The notes under the pieces were generated by a model, which made no database searches, was not told the origin of the DNA, and was given only the letters and a program-made list of their open reading frames with translations. This document shows, piece by piece, positions 10,003-19,338 of a stretch of DNA of 64,000 bases (position 1 is its first letter; the number at the start of each line of letters is the position of its first letter). Source of the DNA: Sporosarcina sp. ZBG7A (GTDB lineage Bacteria; Bacillota; Bacilli; Bacillales_A; Planococcaceae); assembly GCF_000813425.1 (NCBI RefSeq), contig NZ_JWIB01000013.1:151197-215196 (forward strand). The letters are read 5' to 3'. The position numbers and the translations under genes are program-made.

Positions 10003-10713
10003 ATGTACATTTTACTAGTCGACGACGAACCACTAGAGCTCGAGCAACTCGAGTATTTAATGAAACCTCACTTCCCTTATTGGACATTCTTAAAAGCAAC
10101 TGATGCTGCAACAGCACTAATACTAGCGAAAACTCAAAAAATCTCCGTAGCATTTTTAGATATTCAAATGCCCGGAAAAGACGGTTTAACTCTCGGTATG
10201 GAACTGAAACAATTGTACGACTTGGACATTATCATGGTCACTGCTTTTCAATCGTTCGACTATGCACAACAATCGATTCGAATTGGTGTAAACGACTACA
10301 TTACAAAGCCTGTCATTGAATCGGAACTTATCCAAACACTGCAAAAGTACGAAAAATGGAATGCAAAGTCAGACTCCATCCAAAAAGCATTACACGTTAT
10401 CCACGAATGCTATGCTGAAAAGCTTCCTTTATCAGCAGTAGCAGCAAAGATCCATCTTAGCCCTACGTACTTGAGCCGAAAGTTTCTCGAGGAAATGGAC
10501 GTTGGCTTCGCAGATTATCTGAATTCCTATCGGCTAGAAATGGCAAAACGGATGTTAATCAACGACACAGAAGCCAGCATTTCCACGGTTGCCGACAATA
10601 CGGGTTTCAATAGCCAACATTACTTCAGCTCATTGTTTCGAAAAAACTTCGGCATGACGCCGACTGCCTATAGACTACAAATTATGAATGACTCAGAGGC
10701 TAGTCCTGTATGA
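10003..10713 (+). CDS. Response regulator with AraC-type DNA-binding domain (YesN-like)
   Basis: A 236-residue regulator: receiver domain at residues 1-120 with acidic pair DD at 7-8, phosphorylatable Asp 53 (FLDIQMPGKDG) and Lys in YITKP; AraC-type double helix-turn-helix at about 145-230 (LSPTYLSRKF and FNSQHYFSSLFRKNFGMTP). ATG 10003 follows AAGGAG. Kinases of the LytS/YesM type with AraC regulators usually control nutrient transporters; the ABC operon upstream and the symporter downstream are the obvious targets (inference). Confidence 0.92.
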   Translation: MYILLVDDEPLELEQLEYLMKPHFPYWTFLKATDAATALILAKTQKISVAFLDIQMPGKDGLTLGMELKQLYDLDIIMVTAFQSFDYAQQSIRIGVNDYITKPVIESELIQTLQKYEKWNAKSDSIQKALHVIHECYAEKLPLSAVAAKIHLSPTYLSRKFLEEMDVGFADYLNSYRLEMAKRMLINDTEASISTVADNTGFNSQHYFSSLFRKNFGMTPTAYRLQIMNDSEASPV

Positions 10714-12011
10714 AAAACTATAATTACTATATGACAGGTGCGATCACTCTTGGCATTTCAACTGCAATTATCTCTTTACTCGCCCGTTGGATTACCGCAA
10801 ATACAATTTTGTCTTCTCCTGAAGCACTCATTAAATACGGTTTAGTCGGGAGTATTGGGTATTCATTCATGGGGGCTGTTGCTCTCCTTTTATTCGGAAT
10901 GATCTCGCTTCGAATTCGTACGTCCTATCCTAATTTACGAACTATCGGAGATTTGTTTCAAGTCCGGCTCCATAAGGACGGCTACTACATTTTGTCTGCT
11001 ATCGTTCTATTTCTCGGATTAGACTCGCTCTTCATGCAGGCGATTGGGGCTTCCGTACTTTTCGAATTATTGCTTGGGGTTCCCGTCTGGATCTCCTTAC
11101 TCTTCTTTTTCTTATATACCTTTCTTTTCGCAGGAATAGGCGGCATGAAATGGATTCACAGACTTGAAGGTCCAGCACTTATCTTTATCTTTAGTGCAAT
11201 TATTTTTATCCCGATGTTTTTCTTTATAGGTGAAGGTGCGACTAATATCTATCAAGGTATACGGCTTCTGCATCCTTACCTCCTGTTCACAAACAATCAG
11301 GAAGCCTTTTACTTCGCAGCAACCGCTATGCTCATCGGTTTCGGCCAAATGATATCTGACCGCGCAACTTGGCAACGCCTCTATCTGATCGACATAAAAA
11401 AAGTTCGAATGAGCTTTTATTTAACAGCACTAATCTGGTGTACAATTCCACTAGCTCTTGGTGGAATGCTGATGATTGTCATCTACGACCAATCCTTTGC
11501 AGAAACGTACTCGCTATTATTCGAGCTCGTTAAGAAGATTAAACCATTATTCCTATCGGCCATCTTTTTCCTTTTCTGCTTCAGCACCATCTCAAGCACG
11601 ATGAACGCCGAACTTCACGCAACAACGGTTCACTTCGTGCGCAATATCCAACATAAGATTCGACCTGACATGAGTGATAAACAGTTACATAAAGCTTCCT
11701 ATCAATTCTCTGCACTGATTTTGTTCGTGTTGCTCATACTCGCACACTTCTACAACTTCGATGCCCTACAGTTCCTATTCTTCTTCGGAACCCTGTACGC
11801 AGCACTCGTTCCAGTCATGCTGATCATCGTACTATCTAAACGAAAAATATCTCGACTGCTCCCTTACGCAGCCCCCATCGCTGCCATTGCCGTTCATATA
11901 TCACCTTTAGTGAGCGGTCCTCTTTTGACGATTTGGTGGAGCTTCCTCATTTCACTCATTATTTCGTTCAGTTCTATGCTTTTCGCTAAACGTGAACTTT
12001 TCAGTGACTAG
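10710..12011 (+). CDS. Sodium:solute symporter-family permease
   Basis: A 433-residue polytopic protein with about 12-13 helices. It has the SSS-family hallmarks SDRATWQRLY (near residue 215) and a helix with FSTISSTMNAE (near 290). It starts with ATG in a 4-bp overlap (ATGA) with the response regulator gene, so the three genes 9,221-12,011 form one translationally coupled unit. The ligand is unknown; a role as transporter or co-sensor controlled by the two-component system is plausible. A strong terminator follows at 12,048. Confidence 0.85.
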   Translation: MKNYNYYMTGAITLGISTAIISLLARWITANTILSSPEALIKYGLVGSIGYSFMGAVALLLFGMISLRIRTSYPNLRTIGDLFQVRLHKDGYYILSAIVLFLGLDSLFMQAIGASVLFELLLGVPVWISLLFFFLYTFLFAGIGGMKWIHRLEGPALIFIFSAIIFIPMFFFIGEGATNIYQGIRLLHPYLLFTNNQEAFYFAATAMLIGFGQMISDRATWQRLYLIDIKKVRMSFYLTALIWCTIPLALGGMLMIVIYDQSFAETYSLLFELVKKIKPLFLSAIFFLFCFSTISSTMNAELHATTVHFVRNIQHKIRPDMSDKQLHKASYQFSALILFVLLILAHFYNFDALQFLFFFGTLYAALVPVMLIIVLSKRKISRLLPYAAPIAAIAVHISPLVSGPLLTIWWSFLISLIISFSSMLFAKRELFSD

Positions 12012-12047
12012 ACGTTTGTCTTGAGCGATGATGATTTGAACTGGTAA

Positions 12048-12083
12048 ACCCGACCTGTATAAGTAGAGGTCGGGTGCTTTTTT
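12048..12083 (+). terminator. Terminator of the ABC/two-component/symporter unit
   Basis: ACCCGACCT and AGGTCGGGT form a perfect 9-bp stem with a 10-nt loop, followed by GC and six T. Confidence 0.92.
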
Positions 12084-12135
12084 ATGATTAAGGAGATGGA
12101 TTTTCTCTCTTGGCGCACGAAATTGTGTCTTGTTT

Positions 12136-12261
12136 CCGATTATTTTTCCCATGTTGCCGATTCTTCGCTTAGTAATGCCGATTCCACTCGTCATATTTCC
12201 GATTCTTCGCCCGAAACTGCCGATAACCGCTGTCATTTTGCCGATTCTCTTTTCAGCAGGC
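12136..12261. repeat. 21-bp repeat array, CCGAT class (six units)
   Basis: CCGAT cores start at 12136, 12157, 12178, 12199, 12220 and 12241, exactly 21 bp apart. The 16 bases between cores vary. A degenerate leader ending in GAAATTGTGTCTTG precedes the first unit. The array lies between the symporter terminator and a second array of a different class. Confidence 0.9.
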
Positions 12262-12288
12262 ATTATGTCATTAAAATCAAGCGCAGCG

Positions 12289-12445
12289 CTACCAATTAAC
12301 CCATTACATTGGTTGAATTGTGTCTCGTTATCGAGAAACTTTGCTGAGTGTCGGAGAAATCTAGTAATGTGATAGAGAAAACCTTACGAGTGATGGACAA
12401 AGCCCCTTATGTGATGAAGAAATAATCATGAGTGATTAACAACGC
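12289..12445. repeat. Leader plus 21-bp repeat array, GTGATGGAGAAA class (six units)
   Basis: The leader (CAATTAACCC...TTGAATTGTGTCTCG, from about 12291) is followed by units starting at 12327, 12348, 12369, 12390, 12411 and 12432. Each resembles GTGATGGAGAAA plus nine variable bases. The last unit runs into the terminator of the ehu-type operon. Confidence 0.9.
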
Positions 12446-12484
12446 AAAAAAGACCCATCTCGCCAATGCGAAACAGGTCTCTTC
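12446..12484 (-). terminator. Terminator of the Ehu-type ABC operon
   Basis: On the minus strand, GAGACC...CGC pairs with GCG...GGGTCT and is followed by six T. It lies 10 bp after the ATPase stop codon. Confidence 0.88.
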
Positions 12485-12493
12485 TATATAATA

Positions 12494-13270
12494 TTATCGA
12501 TTCACCGTAAAGCGACTTAAGAAATCTTGCAGCCGCTCACTTTTCGGGTTCACTAAAATGTCTTCTGGATGACCCTCTTCCTCAATCACACCGTCGTTCA
12601 AAAAGACGACGCGATCCGCGATATCGAGCGCGAAATCCATTTCGTGCGTAACGAGAATCATCGCCATTTCGCCTTCTTTCGCGAGATCACGGATGACTTC
12701 AAGCACTTCACCGACAAGCTCAGGGTCAAGAGCCGACGTCACTTCATCAAACAGCATGACTTTCGGTCTCATCATGAGCGCCCGTGCCATGGCAACACGT
12801 TGCTTTTGGCCACCTGAAAGTTGAGCAGGATACAGATCGATTTTATCTCCCAAACCAACCTTCTCCAGCATTTCGACAGCCGTCGCTTTCACTTCTTTCT
12901 TACTTTCATTTTTCACAAGGACTGGTGCTAGCATACAATTCTCCAGTATGGTCATGTGTGGGAACAGGTTGAAATGTTGAAATACCATTCCGATATCTCC
13001 ACGAATAGAATGCAAATGGGGATCATCCGCTCTCACCCATTCACCTTTTTTCTCCATTTGCCAAAGGTTTCTTCCACCTACATCAATCACGCCCATCGTT
13101 GGTTCTTCGAGCGTCATAAGCATTCGGATAATCGTCGTTTTTCCGGAACCACTTGGTCCAATCAACGCCACTTTTTCCGCAGGCTGAATGTCCAAATCTA
13201 TTCCTTTTAGCACTTCGATATCCCCAAATGATTTATGGACATCTGTATATTTCACTATTGGTTCATCCAT
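12494..13270 (-). CDS. ehuA: Polar amino acid/ectoine ABC transporter ATP-binding protein
   Basis: A 258-residue polar-amino-acid-type ABC ATPase: Walker [11 protein letters not shown]-loop [11 protein letters not shown], signature LSGGQKQR, Walker [14 protein letters not shown]-loop VTHEMDFA. It is the last gene of a binding protein-permease-permease-ATPase operon whose order matches ehuBCDA. The gene symbol rests mainly on the binding protein and gene order; a general amino-acid transporter (GlnQ-like) is the alternative. Confidence 0.85.
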   Translation of the reverse strand: MDEPIVKYTDVHKSFGDIEVLKGIDLDIQPAEKVALIGPSGSGKTTIIRMLMTLEEPTMGVIDVGGRNLWQMEKKGEWVRADDPHLHSIRGDIGMVFQHFNLFPHMTILENCMLAPVLVKNESKKEVKATAVEMLEKVGLGDKIDLYPAQLSGGQKQRVAMARALMMRPKVMLFDEVTSALDPELVGEVLEVIRDLAKEGEMAMILVTHEMDFALDIADRVVFLNDGVIEEEGHPEDILVNPKSERLQDFLSRFTVNR

Positions 13271-13311
13271 TCGAAATCTCCTTTTTCAACAACATATTGG
13301 CTCTCAATCGC

Positions 13312-13998
13312 TTAAGAAGTCACTGCCTTTTTATCAAACTTACGGTTATATTTCTTCTCTAATTTGCTGATCAATATCGCTGATGGATAGCTCAACAACA
13401 GGAAGAACAACGCTACAACCGTTAGTGGCTCCACGAACTTGTAGTATTGTGAGCCATAGTCATTCGCAATATGAAGCATCGCTACAACACCGATCGTTGA
13501 CGCTAGTGGAACTTCTTTAAACATGATAATTAAATAATTCCCAAGCATCGGAATCGTTGGGGGAATTGCTTGAGGAAGAATAATTTTCGTCCACTTTTGT
13601 CTTGTGGATAAATTCAGCGCAGTCGAAGCTTCCCATTGCCCTTTATCCACAGATTCAATTCCGGATCGGTACACTTCAGACATGTACGTGCTGAAATGAA
13701 TTCCGAGACCTAAAATCGCTGCAACGAACGGATTAAGCGAAACGCCGACTACCGGAATTACTGGCCAGGCGTAAAATATGAAAAACAATTGAACAAGCGG
13801 CGGCGTCGAGCGAATGAACTCCGCAATCCATCCAAAAATACTTCGCACAATTTTCGATGGAATACGGCTCATGAACACCCAAAAGAATCCACATACCGCT
13901 GCAAACAAATAACACGCTAACGTTAAGCCCACTGTAATCCAAAGCCCTTTTGCAATAAGCGGAATGGTCTCAAAAAATACGGTCCAACTCCAATTCAT
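13312..13998 (-). CDS. ehuD: Polar amino acid/ectoine ABC transporter permease
   Basis: A 228-residue HisM/GlnP-type permease with the EAA loop region VDKGQWEASTALNLSTRQKW near residue 125 and about five helices. It overlaps the upstream permease gene by 4 bp. The two related permeases (about 223 and 228 residues) make the heterodimeric membrane channel of the importer. Confidence 0.88.
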   Translation of the reverse strand: MNWSWTVFFETIPLIAKGLWITVGLTLACYLFAAVCGFFWVFMSRIPSKIVRSIFGWIAEFIRSTPPLVQLFFIFYAWPVIPVVGVSLNPFVAAILGLGIHFSTYMSEVYRSGIESVDKGQWEASTALNLSTRQKWTKIILPQAIPPTIPMLGNYLIIMFKEVPLASTIGVVAMLHIANDYGSQYYKFVEPLTVVALFFLLLSYPSAILISKLEKKYNRKFDKKAVTS

Positions 13999-14666
13999 CC
14001 GAGAGCCACCCCTTTCTTCGACATACTCTCCATTTTTTTAGTGAATGCAATGAGAGGCAACGCAATCACGAAGTACATCACGAGGAGAAGCAAATAGACT
14101 GTTGGGGAATCCGATAAATGTGTGCTTCGGTAAATATTTCCGTAGTACAGCAAATCCGTTAATCCAATCAAAGAAACGAGTGAGGTCGCCTTTAATATTT
14201 GGATTAAGTAGTTGCCATATTCCGGGAGCATCATCCGAATTGCTTGAGGGATAATAATGTGACGCATGCGTTGGAACTTCGATAAGTTCAGTGCAATCGA
14301 AGCTTCCGTCTGACCCGCAGGAACTGCTTGAATCGACCCTCTGACAATTTCAGACATATATGCTCCGTAGTTTAATGAAATCGCGAGCACCGCGACCCAA
14401 ATGTCACTTCCCAGATGGATATTAAATAGACCCGGAAGTGCATAGGAGAACCAAAACAATTGGACTATCAAAGACGTTCCTCTAAAAATTTCAACATAGA
14501 AACCGGTCACCCCTGTAACTAACCGATTCGTTGACACGCGCGACAGCCCTGCAACAAGCGCAATGATCGTACTACAGATAATCGAGAGTACGAGCACCAG
14601 CAGTGTCACTTTTAAGCCCTGCACGAGGGTAGAAAATATATCGGGTAAAGAACCCACAAACACCAC
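13995..14666 (-). CDS. ehuC: Polar amino acid/ectoine ABC transporter permease
   Basis: A 223-residue HisM/GlnP-type permease with the family loop AVPAGQTEASIALNLSKFQR near residue 115. It overlaps the downstream permease gene by 4 bp. A hairpin between this gene and the binding-protein gene probably lowers its expression relative to the binding protein. Confidence 0.88.
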   Translation of the reverse strand: MVFVGSLPDIFSTLVQGLKVTLLVLVLSIICSTIIALVAGLSRVSTNRLVTGVTGFYVEIFRGTSLIVQLFWFSYALPGLFNIHLGSDIWVAVLAISLNYGAYMSEIVRGSIQAVPAGQTEASIALNLSKFQRMRHIIIPQAIRMMLPEYGNYLIQILKATSLVSLIGLTDLLYYGNIYRSTHLSDSPTVYLLLLVMYFVIALPLIAFTKKMESMSKKGVALG

Positions 14667-14716
14667 TCCATTGTGTACGATTTAATAATCTTTACTAGTT
14701 TACAAGTTGAAGAACC

Positions 14717-14750
14717 AAGAAAAGGGTCATGCCGAACACGGCGTGACCCG
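14717..14750 (-). terminator. Intra-operon attenuator between ehuB-like and ehuC-like genes
   Basis: GGGTCACGCC and GGCATGACCC form a 10-bp stem (one G-T pair) with a 6-nt loop, followed on the minus strand by TTTTCTT. Such partial terminators after the binding-protein gene commonly set a binding-protein excess. Confidence 0.8.
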
Positions 14751-14759
14751 ATCGTTTTC

Positions 14760-15626
14760 TTAGTAATTCTCACCGCTACAAACACTTTCAGTCGTAATGT
14801 CGTTATCGACCGTGTTCATTTCTTCAGTAAAGCCAAACGGTTCGATCAATGCTGCAATTTCGCCGTTCTCCTTCATCTTTTTAAGTTCCGCATTGTATGC
14901 TTCACGTAGCTCATCGTCTTCGTTCAAGAACGCTGCAGCTCCATAACTAGGAACACCTTCGATTTCCGGCTGTTCGAATTCATTTACAAACTCAAGCTTG
15001 TCGATGTTAGCAGATTCAAGTGCCATTTTAATCGTCATTTCTGTTCCAGTTGTCACAGCCGCACGACCTGATTCAACAGCTGAAAATGATGCTGGAATGT
15101 CCGGAACCATCATGATTTGGCTTTCAGCGACGCCTTCCTTAATCATGAATTCCTTCTCTGTCGCACCACTCATCACTGCAACTTTTACATCAGGGTTCGC
15201 AGCAATATCTTTATAACTTTTCAAGTTCATCGGATTTCCCGTTTCAACGATCAATCCTTCACCATATTTAATTTCCGGTTCACCAAACGCTACGTTTTTA
15301 CAACGGTCCGGAGTAATCGCCATTCCCGCTGTAATGACGTCAAACTTACCTGCGCCCAATCCTGGAATCAAGTTCCCGAACTCCGACAACTTCCCGTCGA
15401 CTTCGTCTATCCCCAGGTTTTCAAAGACCGCTTTGGCAATAGCAACCGCAGCTCCTTGCAATTCTCCATCTTCTTCATATGCATACGGTTTCTCATTGGC
15501 AAAGCCGACTTTGACAACGCCTTTCTCCTTCAAATCTTCTAACTTACTTCCACTTTCTTCTTTCCCACATGCTGCTAAAACGACTAGCATCATGATTGCC
15601 AAAAACCCAACCAACGATTTCTTCAT
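14760..15626 (-). CDS. ehuB: Extracellular solute-binding lipoprotein, EhuB-like
   Basis: A roughly 288-residue family-3 binding protein. Signal peptide with lipobox VLAAC; then VKVGFANEKPYAY, LSEFGNLIPGLGAGKFDVI and GMAITPDRCKNVAF, which closely resemble ectoine/hydroxyectoine-binding EhuB proteins. ATG 15626 is chosen because AAGGAGGAG lies just upstream, inside the longer open frame. First gene of the operon. Ectoine uptake for osmoprotection or as nutrient is inferred, not shown; polar amino acids remain possible ligands. Confidence 0.85.
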   Translation of the reverse strand: MKKSLVGFLAIMMLVVLAACGKEESGSKLEDLKEKGVVKVGFANEKPYAYEEDGELQGAAVAIAKAVFENLGIDEVDGKLSEFGNLIPGLGAGKFDVITAGMAITPDRCKNVAFGEPEIKYGEGLIVETGNPMNLKSYKDIAANPDVKVAVMSGATEKEFMIKEGVAESQIMMVPDIPASFSAVESGRAAVTTGTEMTIKMALESANIDKLEFVNEFEQPEIEGVPSYGAAAFLNEDDELREAYNAELKKMKENGEIAALIEPFGFTEEMNTVDNDITTESVCSGENY

Positions 15627-15650
15627 TATTCTCCTCCTTGATATTTTCAT

Positions 15651-16336
15651 AAAACAAATTACCAGTACATCATTAACCGTATCACACCTAAATTTTCATT
15701 ACAAACCGATTTCTGTGTTTTCCACCAATGGATATAAAAGGGAATATTCGTTTAACCTAGTGATGATAACGGTTACAAGAGATCTAAATTACTGAAAAAA
15801 TAGTTTAAAAAGTTTTTTCAATAGGCTAAAAGTATTTCATTTTGAACGAAATGTGAATTTGACTTATTTTTAATTTACCAGAGAAAATAACAACTTTTAT
15901 TCGTTTTTTAATCATAAAACGAAAGGCCATTTTTAATACTCCAATCCCCAAAGCCCATATACATACGATAGTCTGCATAGCCTATCCTTGAAAAAGCAAA
16001 GAGCCACCAATTAATCCCTTATAACCAATTGAATTGTTTCTCGTTATCGAGAAACTTCACTATGTGTCGGAGAAACCTGGAGTTGTGATGGAGAAACACT
16101 CCCGCCTGATGGAGAAATCACTTACCACTTCGGACATTCAACGTCATGTGTAGGAGAACACGAAATTGACTATGCGTAGTTGAATTGCCCATCCTTGAAC
16201 AATCAAAGCGCTATCAATTAATCCCTTATAACCAATTGAATTGTTTCTCGTTATCGAGAAACTTCACTATGTGTCGGAGAAACCTAGAGTTGTGATGGAG
16301 AAAACCTTATAAGTGATCAAAACGTCATCCGCACGC
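15651..16336. repeat. Intergenic region with two leader-plus-21-bp arrays
   Basis: Positions 15,651-15,990 presumably hold the ehuB-like promoter; nothing else was recognised there. Two near-identical leaders (CAATTAATCCCTTATAACC...TTGAATTGTTTCTCG) start near 16,009 and 16,215. The first is followed by units at 16043, 16064, 16085, 16106, 16127 and 16148, the second by units at 16250, 16271, 16292 and 16313, all exactly 21 bp apart and of the GTGATGGAGAAA class. Confidence 0.88.
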
Positions 16337-16374
16337 AAAAAAAAGACCCAGCCGCTCAAATGCGACTGGGTCAT
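16337..16374 (-). terminator. Terminator of the DUF3100 pair
   Basis: GACCCAGCCGC and GCGACTGGGTC flank a short loop, with eight T at the 3' side on the minus strand. Confidence 0.9.
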
Positions 16375-16387
16375 CTCTATCCTCCAT

Positions 16388-16843
16388 TTAAATAATGCCT
16401 TGGAATCGTAATATAATCTCCGCAATGACTGCCGAACCGAGGAACGTTCCGATCATGACCAAGCTTGCGACGATCAGCGTACGCCAGCCGAGCTTGACGA
16501 AATCAGACCATGAACGTCCGATGGCAATCCCAGCATACGCTAGAATTGGTGTCGTCAACGCCAACAACTGAACTTGGGTTGTCCATTCTACAACTTTATC
16601 AGAACCTGGGAACCATGGCATCGACACGACCACTCCAATGATGGAAATGTAGGCGATACTCGGGAAATTCAAAGGGATAATCTCTTTTAAGATGAACCCT
16701 GCCAAGCAGATACCAATTAGAATTGCCATACCCGGAAGTGCAGAAAGTGGGAAGATATCGTAACCGATCCAGTTTCCGATTAATCCACTGACGCCTACTA
16801 TAACTAATAACAATACCCATTCTTGAATATTTTTCAGCATCAA
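16388..16843 (-). CDS. Small integral membrane protein, partner of DUF3100 protein
   Basis: A 151-residue protein with about five hydrophobic helices and no soluble domain. I do not recognise a named family with confidence. It overlaps the DUF3100 gene by 4 bp and shares its transcript and terminator, so the two probably form one membrane complex, perhaps a two-subunit transporter (inference). Confidence 0.75.
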   Translation of the reverse strand: MMLKNIQEWVLLLVIVGVSGLIGNWIGYDIFPLSALPGMAILIGICLAGFILKEIIPLNFPSIAYISIIGVVVSMPWFPGSDKVVEWTTQVQLLALTTPILAYAGIAIGRSWSDFVKLGWRTLIVASLVMIGTFLGSAVIAEIILRFQGII

Positions 16844-17637
16844 TACCCCTCCTTCTTCCGAGTCATCCAGCCATATAATTTTTCAGTGAGTGGCAGTGCG
16901 ATAAAGATACTGACCCAAAGACCGCTTGATAAGGAGAGTAAGTTACTCGCTCCTGAAAGCGCAACGATTTGTGTCTCTAGATCCGGAAAAGCTGCGATTA
17001 GCGACCCACTTGCCGCAGCCATCATACTTCCGCTTCCTACTCCTGAAGCCAAAGCAAACGATAGTGGGCTGAGTGGTGTAATTGTCGCGAGTAGTCCTGA
17101 CAACAAACCTAAGAACACTGCACCGAAAACTGTCCCGAAAATATACATTGCCATGACTCCGCGACCTTCCGGCGAACCCATTCCGTATTTATCCATTATC
17201 AAGCCCACGTTCGGCTCACGTCCAATCGAGTGTGTCATCCCGATTGCTTCGCGTTTCATCCCAAGCCAAATCGCAACAGGCAGTGCAATTAAAATTGTAA
17301 CAAGGTGACCGAGTTCTTGAAGCAAAAGTGCAGGTCCTGCTGCAATTACTTCTGGCAACGACGGACCGATAATGACTCCGATTTTCGCTAGTAACAACGA
17401 AACTCCTAGCACAATAATTGGCTCCGCATTGACCGACTGACGTTCTTTCACAGCCGGTGTAAAGTACAAAATAATTCCTATTCCGAGCGCGTACAACATC
17501 GGAAGCAATAACACGACCCCAGGGCCGACTTTAATTCTAAACGTTCCGATCAATTCCGTAACGATTACTATCGCTAAAACAATTGCGTGTAAACGCCAAT
17601 CTTTCCATAATCCCATTGCCGCATTCCCATCCTGCAT
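16840..17637 (-). CDS. DUF3100-type membrane protein
   Basis: A 265-residue protein with about eight helices and the conserved loop SIGREPNVGLIMDKYG...SPEGRGVMAMYIFGT that I associate with DUF3100 proteins. Function unknown; the glycine/serine-rich helix near residue 220 (SGVGSGSMMAAASG) resembles substrate-path helices of secondary transporters. ATG 17637 follows a GGGGGAAG site; the longer frame start at 17676 lacks one. Confidence 0.75.
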   Translation of the reverse strand: MQDGNAAMGLWKDWRLHAIVLAIVIVTELIGTFRIKVGPGVVLLLPMLYALGIGIILYFTPAVKERQSVNAEPIIVLGVSLLLAKIGVIIGPSLPEVIAAGPALLLQELGHLVTILIALPVAIWLGMKREAIGMTHSIGREPNVGLIMDKYGMGSPEGRGVMAMYIFGTVFGAVFLGLLSGLLATITPLSPLSFALASGVGSGSMMAAASGSLIAAFPDLETQIVALSGASNLLSLSSGLWVSIFIALPLTEKLYGWMTRKKEGY

Positions 17638-17883
17638 GTTAGTTCTTCCCCCTTCACCTATTGGAAGTTGAATCACTACCTCGCTGATTCATTATCCACC
17701 TATAATTTCAGATTAAACTGATTTCAAAAACGCCATCAATTTACCTCTCATAACGCACTCCATAAATTCTCTGTGAACATCTACAAAAATCTATGTTATG
17801 CAGTATACAAGATAATTCAGTTAAAGGGAAGAGATATTTTAGCCTAGTAAAGCGTTAACAAAAAATGTTATTCAAAAAGACAT

Positions 17884-17915
17884 AAAAAGCTTATCTACCA
17901 ACCAGCAGATAAGCT
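17884..17915 (-). terminator. Terminator of the DUF4177-like gene
   Basis: AGCTTATCT and AGATAAGCT form a 9-bp stem with T5 on the minus-strand 3' side. Confidence 0.85.
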
Positions 17916-17935
17916 CCTCAAAATTCATATGTCTA

Positions 17936-18121
17936 TTACATTTTGGAATCTCTTTCAAATACAAGTTTTAAATCCGTTGTACCACCTGTAGTTGTGGAGA
18001 ACGGTATGATTGAATGCAACCGCCATCCTTTCGCAGCATTCTCATTCATAACTTGCTCCTCGTTCTCTTTAGGCGTTCCCTTCCAGCTACTCTTGATTGT
18101 CACGACTTTATACGTGTACAT
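17936..18121 (-). CDS. DUF4177-like small protein
   Basis: A 61-residue cytoplasmic protein starting MYTYKVV, with the family-typical NENAAKGWRLHSI segment and a final strand LKLVFER. DUF4177 proteins are small two-layer domains of unknown role. It has an AGGAGG site and its own terminator, so it is a single-gene unit. Confidence 0.8.
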   Translation of the reverse strand: MYTYKVVTIKSSWKGTPKENEEQVMNENAAKGWRLHSIIPFSTTTGGTTDLKLVFERDSKM

Positions 18122-18257
18122 TGCGACTCCTCCTTTTTTAGAACAGGGAGATTTAGTGATTCATTGGAAATAACCTTGCAATCCCCTATTACTACTTCAG
18201 CAATAACGTTATGATATACTGAATTTACTAAAATCTCAAAAGGAGTTGCATCCTATT

Positions 18258-19175
18258 ATGAAGGCACTTGTTAAAAGGAGTGCCGCACCAGATGATATCG
18301 CGTTAGAAGAAGTGGAGATTCCAACCCTCAGTGATGATGAATTGCTCGTCCGTGTAAAAGCTGTCGGCGTCGGAATCAATGACTCCTATTTTCTCCCTCA
18401 GGAAATTGACTATCCCTATCCAATTGGAATCGAAGCCGCTGGTGTTGTTGAAGAAACCGGGAGTCTAGTAACGGACTATCAAAAAGGTGATCGCATCGCT
18501 TTCGTTAGTATGATGCAACCTAAAGGGGGCACGTGGGCTGAATACGCAGTGGTTCAGCAAGACTCTCTCATCTTACCCATCCCTGCAAATATGGATTTTG
18601 CAGAAGCCGCTGCAGTACCAGTCGCAGGCAACACCGTTTTGCGTGCGCTTACTGCACTCCATTTGAAAGAAGGCGATTCCGTATTCATCGCCGGCGCTTC
18701 AGGTGCAATCGGTACATTCGCAATCCAGTTTGCCAAGACGCGTGGCAGGAAAGTGGCAGGATCCGCTTCCCCTCAAAACCACGACTACATGAAATCGCTC
18801 GGTGCTGATAAAACCGTAGACTATAATGATCCGAATTGGGCAAATCAAATCCGCGAGTGGATGCCTAACGGCGTCGATGCGGCCATAGCGATCCAGCCCG
18901 GAACGGGAACGGAGAGTATGCACGTCGTAAGAGACGGTGGCACCGTCATCACAATTTCTGGCGATCGCATCGAGCCAGAACGCGGCATCACCGCTGCATT
19001 CGTCCCTCATAAGGCAGATGTTCAGAATGAAGTCAAACAGCTCATTCAAGAAATTGCTGCGGGTACATACAAGCTCGTCATTGAACAAACTTACCCATTC
19101 GAACAAGGAATCGTAGCTCTTCAGAAAACTCAAACCCGCCATGCACGCGGAAAGTTAGTATTGACGTTGGAATAA
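18258..19175 (+). CDS. Quinone oxidoreductase-like NADP-dependent medium-chain dehydrogenase
   Basis: A 305-residue zinc-independent medium-chain dehydrogenase/reductase. GroES-like N-terminal domain (residues 1-120, with GIEAAGVVEE) and Rossmann domain with the nucleotide motif AGASGAIGTFAIQFA near residue 145. It probably reduces quinones or enones in the cytoplasm. ATG 18258 is preferred over the in-frame TTG 18246, which overlaps the AAAAGGAGT ribosome site. Flanked by its own terminator; monocistronic. Confidence 0.88.
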   Translation: MKALVKRSAAPDDIALEEVEIPTLSDDELLVRVKAVGVGINDSYFLPQEIDYPYPIGIEAAGVVEETGSLVTDYQKGDRIAFVSMMQPKGGTWAEYAVVQQDSLILPIPANMDFAEAAAVPVAGNTVLRALTALHLKEGDSVFIAGASGAIGTFAIQFAKTRGRKVAGSASPQNHDYMKSLGADKTVDYNDPNWANQIREWMPNGVDAAIAIQPGTGTESMHVVRDGGTVITISGDRIEPERGITAAFVPHKADVQNEVKQLIQEIAAGTYKLVIEQTYPFEQGIVALQKTQTRHARGKLVLTLE

Positions 19176-19178
19176 AAT

Positions 19179-19213
19179 CAATCCCCCTTCTGCCTAATAG
19201 AAGGGGGATTTTT
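19179..19213 (+). terminator. Terminator of the oxidoreductase gene
   Basis: AATCCCCCTTCT and its complement make a perfect 12-bp stem with a 7-nt loop and T5. Confidence 0.93.
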
Positions 19214-19338
19214 AGGGATCAAGAATGAATTGTTTACAACATTCCTAGGCTTTATCTGTTACTTCAATGTCCTCTGACAGCTCTTTCTTATGCCAAGTAC
19301 TTATCTACCAATCAACTAAATGCCTGATTTACTATTTA

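Noticed and set aside
12084..12299. Small proteins encoded by the 21-bp arrays on either strand
   Set aside because: Heptad-like translations follow directly from the 21-bp period; no ribosome sites or consistent start codons were seen, so they are not annotated as genes.
12136..12445. CRISPR array
   Set aside because: Repeats are only 21 bp in total period with short degenerate cores; there are no identical 24-36 bp repeats, no spacers of constant unique sequence and no cas genes.
15334..15795. Plus-strand 153-codon frame over the ehuB-like gene start
   Set aside because: Overlaps the signal peptide region of a clear lipoprotein gene and its promoter; no initiation signal or family features.
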